From contig NZ_JAHKPK010000022.1 of assembly GCF_018860665.1 (NCBI RefSeq), positions 124,001 through 188,000 on the forward strand: a stretch of DNA of 64,000 nt, in the 5' to 3' direction. Below are positions 26,250 to 33,456 of the stretch, in pieces. Position numbers and translations under genes: made by a program. The notes beneath the pieces are model-generated. The model was not told where the DNA came from, did no database searches, and was given only the letters and a program-made list of their open reading frames with translations. Every line of letters begins with the position of its first letter. Position 1 is the stretch's first letter. The stretch comes from Pacificibacter marinus. GTDB taxonomy: Bacteria > Pseudomonadota > Alphaproteobacteria > Rhodobacterales > Rhodobacteraceae.

Positions 26250-27256
26250 GCCCAATTCCCTTTTGACATCAGTCCCAAAATTTCAAGCTGCCGCCAGTTA
26301 ATATATTTTTCTGACCAATTGCACCACAGCTCTGGATCGTCTTTGATCCTGTTATGATAAGCTAAATATTCTCGACTGCCCGCGTAATGCTGGCGGCGCT
26401 GCATTTCTTCTTCGGTCTTTTGAACAAAAGTATTCAGAAACTTAGTGTGCAGCAATGCGCCCGATGCCATTTCACCGCCAGTCTTCTCATACACATAATT
26501 CAAACGTCGTGGCAAAAGCATATGAGTTGAGTGCATATAGACGTAATCTTTATGCCATTTCACCAAAGGAATTTTGTTCAACGAAGGCGCGTTATAAGGA
26601 TCGTCACTAAAGAACAATCGCGCACGCGGCCCGCCCTGAATCCACAGGTTGTGGAACTCGTGATTTTTCGACAGCATATAGTTTCCGCTGTCGAACCACT
26701 GGGCAATTTCCATCGGGTCCTGACCATCTTGATACGGCTGCGCGTCAATAGGCCCCTTAGGATACATGTCGATCAGCATCGCTGAGAAGGATTTGATTCC
26801 GGAGTTGTCCAGCCAATCCGTCAATGCAGGAATGGGGCGCGTATCACAAAACGGGAAGACAAAGAATTCGTCGACATCCACCGTCAGCGTCCAGTGATTG
26901 TGACAGTATTTGCGCGCGATCCAATTCATCCAGTGAACGCCAAACAATGAATCCCGATAGCTGGCCGTTGTGTGCCAGATTGAGACGTCATAAGCGTCCA
27001 TCAGGTATTCGCGGGATCCATCATCGCTGTCATTATCAACAAACAAGAAATGTTTCACACCAAGGTCACGATAATACTTCATGAAGTAGGGCAAGCGAAT
27101 GCGTTCATTGCGCAGGGTGCAAACCAACAAAACATCATCTTTTTCGATGCGATTTGTATTGTTTTGAACGCAGCTCAACTGGCGACTCTTGCGAAATGCG
27201 CGAATAAGTCGCTGTTTGCGACGAAGTCTAAGGCGATATTGCTTTAGTCGACTCAC
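26246..27256 (-). CDS. Glycosyltransferase, family 2/92-like (Glyco_tranf_2_4 type)
   Basis: A 336-residue glycosyltransferase. After a basic N-terminus (MSRLKQYRLRLRRKQRL) it has the GT-A pattern VCTLRNERIRLPYFMKYYRD, FLFVDNDSDDGSREYL and the metal-binding DVDEF in TLTVDVDEFFVFPF. The C-terminal part has WIQGGPRARLFF and KWHKDYVYMHSTHMLLPRR, shared with the next upstream gene, its paralogue. Starts with GTG at 27256 (AAGGG six bases upstream). The stop overlaps the GT14 gene. Likely cytoplasmic; sugar specificity unknown. Confidence 0.82.
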   Translation of the reverse strand: MSRLKQYRLRLRRKQRLIRAFRKSRQLSCVQNNTNRIEKDDVLLVCTLRNERIRLPYFMKYYRDLGVKHFLFVDNDSDDGSREYLMDAYDVSIWHTTASYRDSLFGVHWMNWIARKYCHNHWTLTVDVDEFFVFPFCDTRPIPALTDWLDNSGIKSFSAMLIDMYPKGPIDAQPYQDGQDPMEIAQWFDSGNYMLSKNHEFHNLWIQGGPRARLFFSDDPYNAPSLNKIPLVKWHKDYVYMHSTHMLLPRRLNYVYEKTGGEMASGALLHTKFLNTFVQKTEEEMQRRQHYAGSREYLAYHNRIKDDPELWCNWSEKYINWRQLEILGLMSKGNWA

Positions 27257-27444
27257 TGCTGCCCTTTTCCATATCGTGTGGGGTTATGCGATCCCCTTGT
27301 ACTGCACAGGTTTTAAAATCTACTGTTCACTATCCGATCACATCAATGCAAACAGACAGCATCCTAAACTGGCAGTCCTTCTTTTGTCTAATTAAATAGG
27401 GACTTATTCCGTTTTCGTAAACAATGCATTGTCAAACTGGAAAC

Positions 27445-27461
27445 AAATCTCCCGGGGATTT
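27445..27461 (-). other. Hairpin after the upstream glycosyltransferase gene
   Basis: AAATCTC and GGGATTT form a 7-bp stem (one G-T pair) around CCG, two bases beyond the stop of the gene at 27464-28483. A T-rich stretch follows on the minus strand, making a weak terminator. The 207-bp gap (27257-27463) also holds a perfect 12-bp palindrome, ACAATGCATTGT at 27421-27432, and otherwise nothing recognisable. Confidence 0.35.
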
Positions 27462-27463
27462 GA

Positions 27464-28483
27464 CTACACCCAATCGCCACACACCAATAGACCGTCCTCT
27501 TCCAACGCACGCCAGCCACGATAAGACCGAGATGCATCATCCCAAAGGATAGGATCAGACAGGACATGGTCATAGTAAGCGTTGTAATCTTGCGGATGGG
27601 TAAAATGTTCTTGGCGTACCGCCTCAGCGGTCGAGTATTTCAACGCTTCATCTAAAAATTTTGCATGCAACAACACGCCTGTCGGCAAATTATAGCGCGC
27701 ATCAAGCCCGATATTTAGCCGCGTCGGCAGAATAATGTGGGTCGAACTGGCATAAACATAGCGCCAATTCCACTTGATCAGGGGTGTTTTGTGCATATGG
27801 GGCGCAAGCTCAGGAGTGTCATTGAAAAACTTGCGTTTTCGGGGCCCACCGCGAATTGAAATATTCCGATATTTGGGCTGCAATTCCCACTCATAGCCTT
27901 GCGCATCGTAGTACCCCAACGCCTCCGTGAACGGCGCTCCGATGCTGTAGTGCGCCTCAGTCAATCGCGTCTTGGGGTACAGATCCAACATCAAGGTCGA
28001 AAAGACAGGCACGCCACGCGCGTCCAACCAATCCGTAAGGCCGCGCAGATTTTGACTGTCGTGATGCGGAATGATCAGCGCCTCATCCGCATCAAGCGTG
28101 GCGCACCAATGCCCGCGTCCATAGCGCATTTGCAGCCATGTGAGCCAATCCATCCCAAATCGCGATGCGCGGTAACTTTTAGAGGTGATCCAAAGCGATA
28201 CGTCACTTTGTGACTTCAAATACTCTGTGGTTCCATCATCGCTGGCGTTATCGACGATCAGAAAATGAGAAACACCAAGCGCCCTGTGGTGTTTTAAAAA
28301 ATAAGGCAACCGCACGCTTTCATTGCGCACGGTTGCAAAACACAGGATATCATTTGGTCGAATGTCTTTAGTTCGATTGACAGCACAAGACAGTTCACGA
28401 CGCTTACGAATCGCACGCAACAGCAGCCGGCGATGCTTAAGGCGCAATTTGTATCTGCGCCAAGCCTCCCGTAAAATACTCAT
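27464..28483 (-). CDS. Glycosyltransferase, family 2/92-like, paralogue of its neighbour
   Basis: A 339-residue paralogue of the glycosyltransferase at 26246-27256. The same blocks occur in order: basic N-terminus (REAWRRYKLRLKHRRLLLRA), FATVRNESVRLPYFLKHHRA, FLIVDNASDDGTTEYL, LDADEALIIP (DxD-type motif), SIRGGPRKRKFF, KWNWRYVYASSTHIILPTR. Divergence between the two copies is substantial, so they probably add different sugars or act on different acceptors. It is 12 bp downstream of galE, so galU-galE-GT is a likely operon. Confidence 0.82.
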   Translation of the reverse strand: MSILREAWRRYKLRLKHRRLLLRAIRKRRELSCAVNRTKDIRPNDILCFATVRNESVRLPYFLKHHRALGVSHFLIVDNASDDGTTEYLKSQSDVSLWITSKSYRASRFGMDWLTWLQMRYGRGHWCATLDADEALIIPHHDSQNLRGLTDWLDARGVPVFSTLMLDLYPKTRLTEAHYSIGAPFTEALGYYDAQGYEWELQPKYRNISIRGGPRKRKFFNDTPELAPHMHKTPLIKWNWRYVYASSTHIILPTRLNIGLDARYNLPTGVLLHAKFLDEALKYSTAEAVRQEHFTHPQDYNAYYDHVLSDPILWDDASRSYRGWRALEEDGLLVCGDWV

Positions 28484-28495
28484 CTGGTCGTCTGA

Positions 28496-29482
28496 TTACT
28501 TGTCATAGTGACCATTTTGGTGCCAATTCCACGCGTCTTCAATCATAGTTTTCATATTTGACCGTTCAGGCGTCCAGCCAAGCTCGGTCACAGCGCGCTC
28601 AGAGCCTGACACCAGCTTGGTACAATCGCCAGGGCGACGGTCACCTTCGACATGCGGCACTTCTTTGTTGGTGACAGCGCGCGATTCGTCGAGCACCTCA
28701 CGCACAGAAAAGCCTTTGCCTGTCCCAAGATTGAAAAGCCGACTGCCTTTGTCGTCTTGAAGCCATTTCAGACCCAAAACATGCGCATCAACCAAATCAC
28801 ACACATGTACATAGTCACGAATACAAGTGCCATCTGGCGTGTCATAGTCTGTACCAAAGATCGTCAGCGCATCGCGTTTGCCAGCGATAGCATCCAACAT
28901 AAGCGGAATAAGATGCGTTTCAGGTTGATGGAACTCACCCACTTCGCCATCGGGGTCACAACCTGCCACGTTGAAATATCGAAAAATCACGCTTTTCAAG
29001 CCATGGGATTGTTCAAAATTCGCCAAAATATCTTCGATCGCGCGCTTAGATGCACCGTAGGAATTGATAGGCAGCTGCACGGATTCTTCATTCAGCACAA
29101 CATTATCTTGGTCTCCGAAGGTCGCACAGGTGGATGAAAATACGAAATTCAAACAACCAGCGTCAGCGGCGGCCTCAACCAGTTGCAATGACCCTATGAC
29201 GTTGTTACGCCAATATTTTCCAGGGTCCTTCATGCTTTCGCCAACCTGACTAAAGGCGGCAAAATGCATAACGGCAATCGGTTTATGTTTGGCAAACACC
29301 TCGTCCAAGCGCGCACGATCCAACAGATCGCCTTGTTCGAACGGGCCAAACTTTACGGCCTCTTCCCAACCTGTAGATAGATTGTCAAACGTGACCGGCA
29401 CATAACCAGCCGCACGCAATGCTTTGCATGCGTGCGATCCAATATAACCGGCTCCACCGGTCACAAGTACATTTTTTGTCAT
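28496..29482 (-). CDS. galE: UDP-glucose 4-epimerase
   Basis: Interconverts UDP-glucose and UDP-galactose. 328 residues with NAD motif VTGGAGYIGSHACKALRAAG at the N-terminus, FDNLSTGW, and the catalytic region with FSSTCATFGD and YGASKRAIEDI (YxxxK). The C-terminal part has TPDGTCIRDYVHVCDLVDAH, characteristic of GalE, and the late GDRRPGDCTKLV stretch. It is 9 bp downstream of galU, and together they supply UDP-Glc and UDP-Gal for the adjacent glycosyltransferases. Confidence 0.95.
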   Translation of the reverse strand: MTKNVLVTGGAGYIGSHACKALRAAGYVPVTFDNLSTGWEEAVKFGPFEQGDLLDRARLDEVFAKHKPIAVMHFAAFSQVGESMKDPGKYWRNNVIGSLQLVEAAADAGCLNFVFSSTCATFGDQDNVVLNEESVQLPINSYGASKRAIEDILANFEQSHGLKSVIFRYFNVAGCDPDGEVGEFHQPETHLIPLMLDAIAGKRDALTIFGTDYDTPDGTCIRDYVHVCDLVDAHVLGLKWLQDDKGSRLFNLGTGKGFSVREVLDESRAVTNKEVPHVEGDRRPGDCTKLVSGSERAVTELGWTPERSNMKTMIEDAWNWHQNGHYDK

Positions 29483-29491
29483 TTCAAACCC

Positions 29492-30388
29492 TTATTGTGC
29501 TGCTGCGCGTGTCACGGATAGCTCATCAAGGTATTCTTGAAGTTCATCTCGAAGCTCTGGGCGCGACAAACCAAATGAAATTGCTGCCTGAAGGTAACCC
29601 GCTTTAGAACCACAATCGAATCGCTGCCCAGAGAACCGATATCCGAACACATCACGGCCTGCGGTGATTTCATCCGCAATCGCATCGGTCAATTGAATTT
29701 CGCCACCGGCACCTTGTTTCATCTGATGTAAGTTTTTCATCACATCAGGAGACAATATATAACGGCCAATCACCGCCAAATTTGAGGGCTCAGTGCCAGG
29801 CGCGGGCTTTTCAACCATGCCCTTAACAGACACAGATGCGCCCATATCTTCTTTAACATCTAATACGCCGTAGGAGCTGACCTTGCTTTTAGGCACTTCC
29901 ATCGCGGCTACCATTGAACCACCAGTGTCCTGATAGGCTTCGACCATTTGTTGAAGACAGGGCTTATCTGCCGCGATGACGTCATCAGGAAGGATCACCG
30001 CGAAAGGTTCTTTCGGGCTCAAAAGACGACGGGCACACCAAACAGCGTGACCAAGACCAAGCGCTTTATGCTGGCGGATGTACGCAATTGCGCCACTGTC
30101 CATATTGGTGTCTTTGAGCACCTCAAGCATGTCGGTCTTACCCTTTTTGCGAAGCTCTTGCTCCAGCACGGGTGAGTGATCGAAATAATCTTCAAGAGCG
30201 CCTTTGCCACGCGAAGTCACAAAGATAAATTCTTTAATGCCAGCAGCACGCGCTTCGTCAATTGCATATTGGATCAAAGGACGGTCAACAAGCGTCATGA
30301 TCTCTTTGGGAATAGATTTCGTCGCCGGAAGAAAACGCGTCCCCAAGCCTGCAACTGGGAAAATAGCTTTCGTAACCTTACGTGTCAT
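29492..30388 (-). CDS. galU: UTP-glucose-1-phosphate uridylyltransferase
   Basis: Makes UDP-glucose from UTP and glucose 1-phosphate. 298 residues with the nucleotidyltransferase signature AGLGTRFLPATKSIPKEIMTL near 14-34, LVDRPLIQYAIDEARAAG, VILPDDVIAADKP with the metal-binding acidic pair, MVEKPAPGTEPSNLAVIGRY, and QLTDAI. A good Shine-Dalgarno (GGAGT) precedes the ATG at 30388. The 182-bp gap to the upstream kdsB-like gene probably contains its promoter. Confidence 0.96.
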   Translation of the reverse strand: MTRKVTKAIFPVAGLGTRFLPATKSIPKEIMTLVDRPLIQYAIDEARAAGIKEFIFVTSRGKGALEDYFDHSPVLEQELRKKGKTDMLEVLKDTNMDSGAIAYIRQHKALGLGHAVWCARRLLSPKEPFAVILPDDVIAADKPCLQQMVEAYQDTGGSMVAAMEVPKSKVSSYGVLDVKEDMGASVSVKGMVEKPAPGTEPSNLAVIGRYILSPDVMKNLHQMKQGAGGEIQLTDAIADEITAGRDVFGYRFSGQRFDCGSKAGYLQAAISFGLSRPELRDELQEYLDELSVTRAAAQ

Positions 30389-30570
30389 CTTTACTCCTTC
30401 GTCCTAAGTTAACAGGACCTTCAATATTTTTTACCAACCTCACCCTACGTCTATGACACGGGTTCGTCAGCACCTATGAGTTAGTTTGATTGTTTTATGG
30501 CACAGTTTTGCAACGCCGCTTAATAAGTATCCATCTGCGAGATAAATGTGGCGAAAATCGTACATTGAAA

Positions 30571-31371
30571 TTAATTAACATGCATTTCGCGCATCATAAT
30601 CTCTAAGCGCGGAACATCCTCTGGGTTGTTAAGTTCCCAAAACTGCCGCCCGCGCGCCTCGACCTCAACGCATAGTACAGGCCTATCTCGCTCCAAAAAA
30701 CGCAATTGCTCCAACCCTTCCAAAGTTTCAAGCGGTCCAGCAGGCCACTTTGGATAGGCGTCTAAAGCAGTAGGCCTATAGGCATAGACACCGACATGAT
30801 GGAACACGGGGGTTGCAGCGTCATCCGAAAAAACTTGCGATGTAAACGGCACAACTTCTTTCGAGAAATAGAGCGCCTTTTTATCTGCACCGAAGACAGC
30901 CGTAGTACCACCAACACGCCCATCACGGCGATCAGCCAGAAAGCCGTTCAAAGCGCGTCCATCGCAGCGCAACACAGGCGTGGCGACCTCGGCAGTCGGG
31001 TGAGCTCGCAGGCCTTTGATCAAATCTTCGACAAACCAAGATGGCGTTAATGGTGCATCACCTTGCAGGTTGACGACAATATCATACTGCCCGCCAAGAT
31101 TCTCCAAAGCCTCGGCGCAGCGCTCAGTCCCGTTCGCGCAAGATTCTGAGGTCATAACAACCTCAGCCCCAAACGCTTCGGACGCGGTGCGAATACGATC
31201 ATCATCCGTCGCGACAACAACTTTGTCCACGCCAGACACGGACATAGCTGCATCCCAACTGCGGCGAATCAAAGATTTTTTCTCGCCAGAAGCGCCCGTC
31301 AATTCGACGAGCGGTTTTCCAGGGTATCGTGTCGAGGCATAGCGGGCAGGAATGACAAGAAGAACTGACAT
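30571..31371 (-). CDS. kdsB: CMP-Kdo synthetase (3-deoxy-manno-octulosonate cytidylyltransferase)
   Basis: A 266-residue cytidylyltransferase activating Kdo as CMP-Kdo. Motifs: LVIPARYASTRYPGKPLVEL at the N-terminus, VVATDDDRI, SCANGTERCAEALE, IVVNLQGDAPL, KKALYFSKEVVPF, HHVGVYAYRPTAL and LEQLRFLE. The family's usual QGDEP is QGDAP here, and the middle region is divergent, so this may be a capsule-dedicated paralogue (KpsU-like) with the LPS copy elsewhere. Its ATG overlaps the cysQ stop by one base (TGATG), so the two are coupled. Confidence 0.85.
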   Translation of the reverse strand: MSVLLVIPARYASTRYPGKPLVELTGASGEKKSLIRRSWDAAMSVSGVDKVVVATDDDRIRTASEAFGAEVVMTSESCANGTERCAEALENLGGQYDIVVNLQGDAPLTPSWFVEDLIKGLRAHPTAEVATPVLRCDGRALNGFLADRRDGRVGGTTAVFGADKKALYFSKEVVPFTSQVFSDDAATPVFHHVGVYAYRPTALDAYPKWPAGPLETLEGLEQLRFLERDRPVLCVEVEARGRQFWELNNPEDVPRLEIMMREMHVN

Positions 31372-32168
31372 CAGGCAGTCTTCAACTCAACACCAGGCGC
31401 ATAGGCGATAAAGAACGGATTGGCATAATCGTCTTTGCCATATGTCAGCGGTTCATGATTATCGAAACGCACGACATGGCCGCCCGCACCTGACAAAACA
31501 GCGTGACCGGCTGCGGTGTCCCATTCCATCGTACGGCCAACACGCGGGTACAAATCGGCCTCGCCAGTGGCGACCAAACAGAATTTCAAAGACGATCCAG
31601 CGGATTTGCTGTCTTTGACACTGTACTTGTTGATGTAGTCTTCTGTCGCCTGATCGCGATGCGATTTAGAGGCAACGATCAACAGGCCGGCATTGTCAGG
31701 CTTGGATACTGAAATCTTGTTGAGCGTGCCTAAGGTGTCTTTCGCAAAAGGCCCCACTTCTTCATAAGACTGCCCATCCGCACCCGTGATGAACAAACGG
31801 TCTTTGGCTGGCGCATAAACAACGCCGCGTGTCGGGACACCATTCTCAACAAAAGCGATATTTACTGTAAAATCACCGCGACGATTGATAAATTCTTTGG
31901 TGCCATCCAGCGGATCAACGATCAGAAACGTATCAGCGGACAGACTATGTGAGTCAGCTTGCTCTTCGGTGATCAACGTCACATCAGGAAATTCAGCACG
32001 CAAACCTGCAGAGATCAAGGCATCAGCCGCCTCATCCGCGATGGTGACAGGGCTATCGTCTGACTTGGACTTCACTTCAAAATCATCGGAGTTGTAAATC
32101 TCCATGATCTTATCTCCGGCTTCGAGTGCGAGTGTGCGCATGATCGAGGTAAGTTTTTCGAAATCCAA
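31371..32168 (-). CDS. cysQ: 3'(2'),5'-bisphosphate nucleotidase CysQ
   Basis: An inositol-monophosphatase-fold enzyme hydrolysing PAP (3'-phosphoadenosine 5'-phosphate), the by-product of PAPS-dependent sulfation and sulfate assimilation, to AMP. I prefer the TTG start at 32168 (AGGAG seven bases upstream), giving 265 residues; the frame stays open to 32216. Metal-binding motifs are intact: ITEEQ, LIVDPLDGTKEFINRRGDF, and WDTAAGHAVLSGAGG near the C-terminus. Coupled to a kdsB-like gene and 7 kb from a sulfotransferase, it could clear PAP from glycan sulfation. Confidence 0.92.
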   Translation of the reverse strand: MDFEKLTSIMRTLALEAGDKIMEIYNSDDFEVKSKSDDSPVTIADEAADALISAGLRAEFPDVTLITEEQADSHSLSADTFLIVDPLDGTKEFINRRGDFTVNIAFVENGVPTRGVVYAPAKDRLFITGADGQSYEEVGPFAKDTLGTLNKISVSKPDNAGLLIVASKSHRDQATEDYINKYSVKDSKSAGSSLKFCLVATGEADLYPRVGRTMEWDTAAGHAVLSGAGGHVVRFDNHEPLTYGKDDYANPFFIAYAPGVELKTA

Positions 32169-32286
32169 GGTCTGGCTCCTAATAAATTGTGTCGCGCGCA
32201 CTGAATACGCGCGCACATTGATAACTTTACGTTACGGCTTTATGCTATGTTGCTAAAGGAACAGCAAGAATTCACTGCTAACCTGA

Positions 32287-32302
32287 TGTGAAAGCTGTCA
32301 CA
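32287..32302 (+). promoter_or_regulatory. Perfect CRP/FNR-family-like operator
   Basis: TGTGA-AAGCTG-TCACA matches the classical CRP consensus TGTGA-N6-TCACA exactly. It lies in the 146-bp region between divergent cysQ (start 32168) and the ABC permease gene, 12 bases before ATG 32315. Its position just upstream of the probable start would fit repression. The GTG alternative start at 32288 lies inside it. Confidence 0.4.
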
Positions 32303-32314
32303 GGATTATTGACT

Positions 32315-33136
32315 ATGTTTCATTATGCTCAAAAACAAAGCGGCCTATCTGCTGCCAACACGATTTTGAAACTCATTTTTCACAACACTGTACGCCACGT
32401 TAGAAAAACGCACGGAAACCCGCTTTTAGGGCTCGCAATTAATATAATGCAAACTTTAATCTTGGTGGTGGTCTTCGTCTTCATGTTCTCCATCCTCGGA
32501 TTGCGCGGCAACGCAATTCGCGGGGATTTCATCTTGTACATAATGACGGGCATCTTTTTGTTTTTGACCCACAACAAGGCGCTCGCTGATGTTATGGGGG
32601 CAGAATCCGCCACATCACCGATGATGCAGCACGCGCCAATGAACACCGCCATCGCAATTACGTCGGCCGCGTTGAGTTCCCTTTATATCCAAGTGCTATC
32701 TGTCGTCGTCATTCTGACCGCCTATTCTGTAGGCTGGGGCACCGTCACGTTTCAATATCTGCCCGGCGCATTCATGATGATGTTGATTGCTTGGTTTTCT
32801 GGCGTAGCTATCGGGATGGTTTTGCTAGCCCTAAGCCCATGGTTTCCACAATTCACGAAAATCGTTCAAACTATTTATACGCGGGCCAACATGATCACCT
32901 CAGGTAAAATGTTCGTCGCCAATCAGATGCCCGGATATATTTTAACGATGTTTTCTTGGAACCCTTTGTTCCATTGTATTGATCAAGCCCGCGGATTCAC
33001 ATTTGTAAACTACTCACCGCATTTCAGTTCTGTGATGTACCCTGTTATATTTTCGCTTATATTTATTACGATAGGCTTGCTCGCAGAATTCTTCACACGC
33101 AGCCGTGCATCTGCAAGCTGGGGCGCTGGGCGTTGA
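32315..33136 (+). CDS. ABC-2 type polysaccharide export permease (KpsM-like)
   Basis: An integral membrane permease of about 273 residues with six hydrophobic segments in the ABC-2 arrangement: NPLLGLAINIMQTLILVVVF, then DFILYIMTGIFLFL, SSLYIQVLSVVVILTAYSVG, AFMMMLIAWFSGVAIGMVLL, and last near 240-262 (MYPVIFSLIFITIGLLAEFF). The order and spacing resemble KpsM/Wzm capsule or O-antigen exporters. The frame is open from GTG 32288, but ATG 32315 with AGGA nine bases upstream looks better. No ATPase partner (KpsT/Wzt) is encoded nearby, so it must be elsewhere. Divergent from cysQ-kdsB. Confidence 0.8.
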   Translation: MFHYAQKQSGLSAANTILKLIFHNTVRHVRKTHGNPLLGLAINIMQTLILVVVFVFMFSILGLRGNAIRGDFILYIMTGIFLFLTHNKALADVMGAESATSPMMQHAPMNTAIAITSAALSSLYIQVLSVVVILTAYSVGWGTVTFQYLPGAFMMMLIAWFSGVAIGMVLLALSPWFPQFTKIVQTIYTRANMITSGKMFVANQMPGYILTMFSWNPLFHCIDQARGFTFVNYSPHFSSVMYPVIFSLIFITIGLLAEFFTRSRASASWGAGR

Positions 33137-33322
33137 TCCCGACCTCACCACAACAGTTGCACACAAGAAATGTCCCTCATACGCCGAAGTGATACCAAGA
33201 GATTTCGTAAATCATTTTCGACAGAATTTCAGCTACGAGGGTTATTTCAACATTTTTTTGCAATGAATCCGCGTTTCCGGCCCCTGTTACACTAAATTTC
33301 GTGCTGTTGAGCGTCACGACAA
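33137..33322. other. Spacer upstream of the dnaK promoter
   Basis: About 186 bases between the permease stop and the RpoH-type promoter. It contains an A/T-rich tract with a T7 run near 33254 but no ORF with a ribosome-binding site, tRNA or strong hairpin that I can see. Confidence 0.4.
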
Positions 33323-33352
33323 CTTGCAGGGGCCAAATCGTCTCCCTATATA
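33323..33352 (+). promoter_or_regulatory. RpoH-type (heat-shock) promoter of dnaK
   Basis: CTTG at 33323-33326, 18 bases, then CCTATAT from 33345. This matches the alphaproteobacterial sigma-32 pattern CTTG-N17/18-CYTAT. Transcription would start near 33358, leaving a leader of about 100 bases before dnaK. Confidence 0.65.
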
Positions 33353-33367
33353 CGCCGAGAAGCATTG

Positions 33368-33383
33368 ATCGGGCTTACCCGAT
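33368..33383 (+). other. Hairpin in the dnaK 5' leader
   Basis: ATCGGG and CCCGAT form a 6-bp stem with a CTTA loop about 10 bases after the predicted transcription start. It may stabilise the leader; it is far from the Shine-Dalgarno (AGAGGA, 33442-33447), so it does not directly mask it. Confidence 0.35.
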
Positions 33384-33456
33384 TTAAACCATGGGATTGA
33401 CAAAGGGTGCCTTCGGGGCTCGGCGTCATAACATCGCCTAGAAGAGGATTTTGAGC

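Noticed and set aside
27421-27432. Perfect 12-base palindrome ACAATGCATTGT as an operator
   Set aside because: A dozen or more perfect 12-base palindromes are expected by chance in 64 kb; mentioned only as spacer content.
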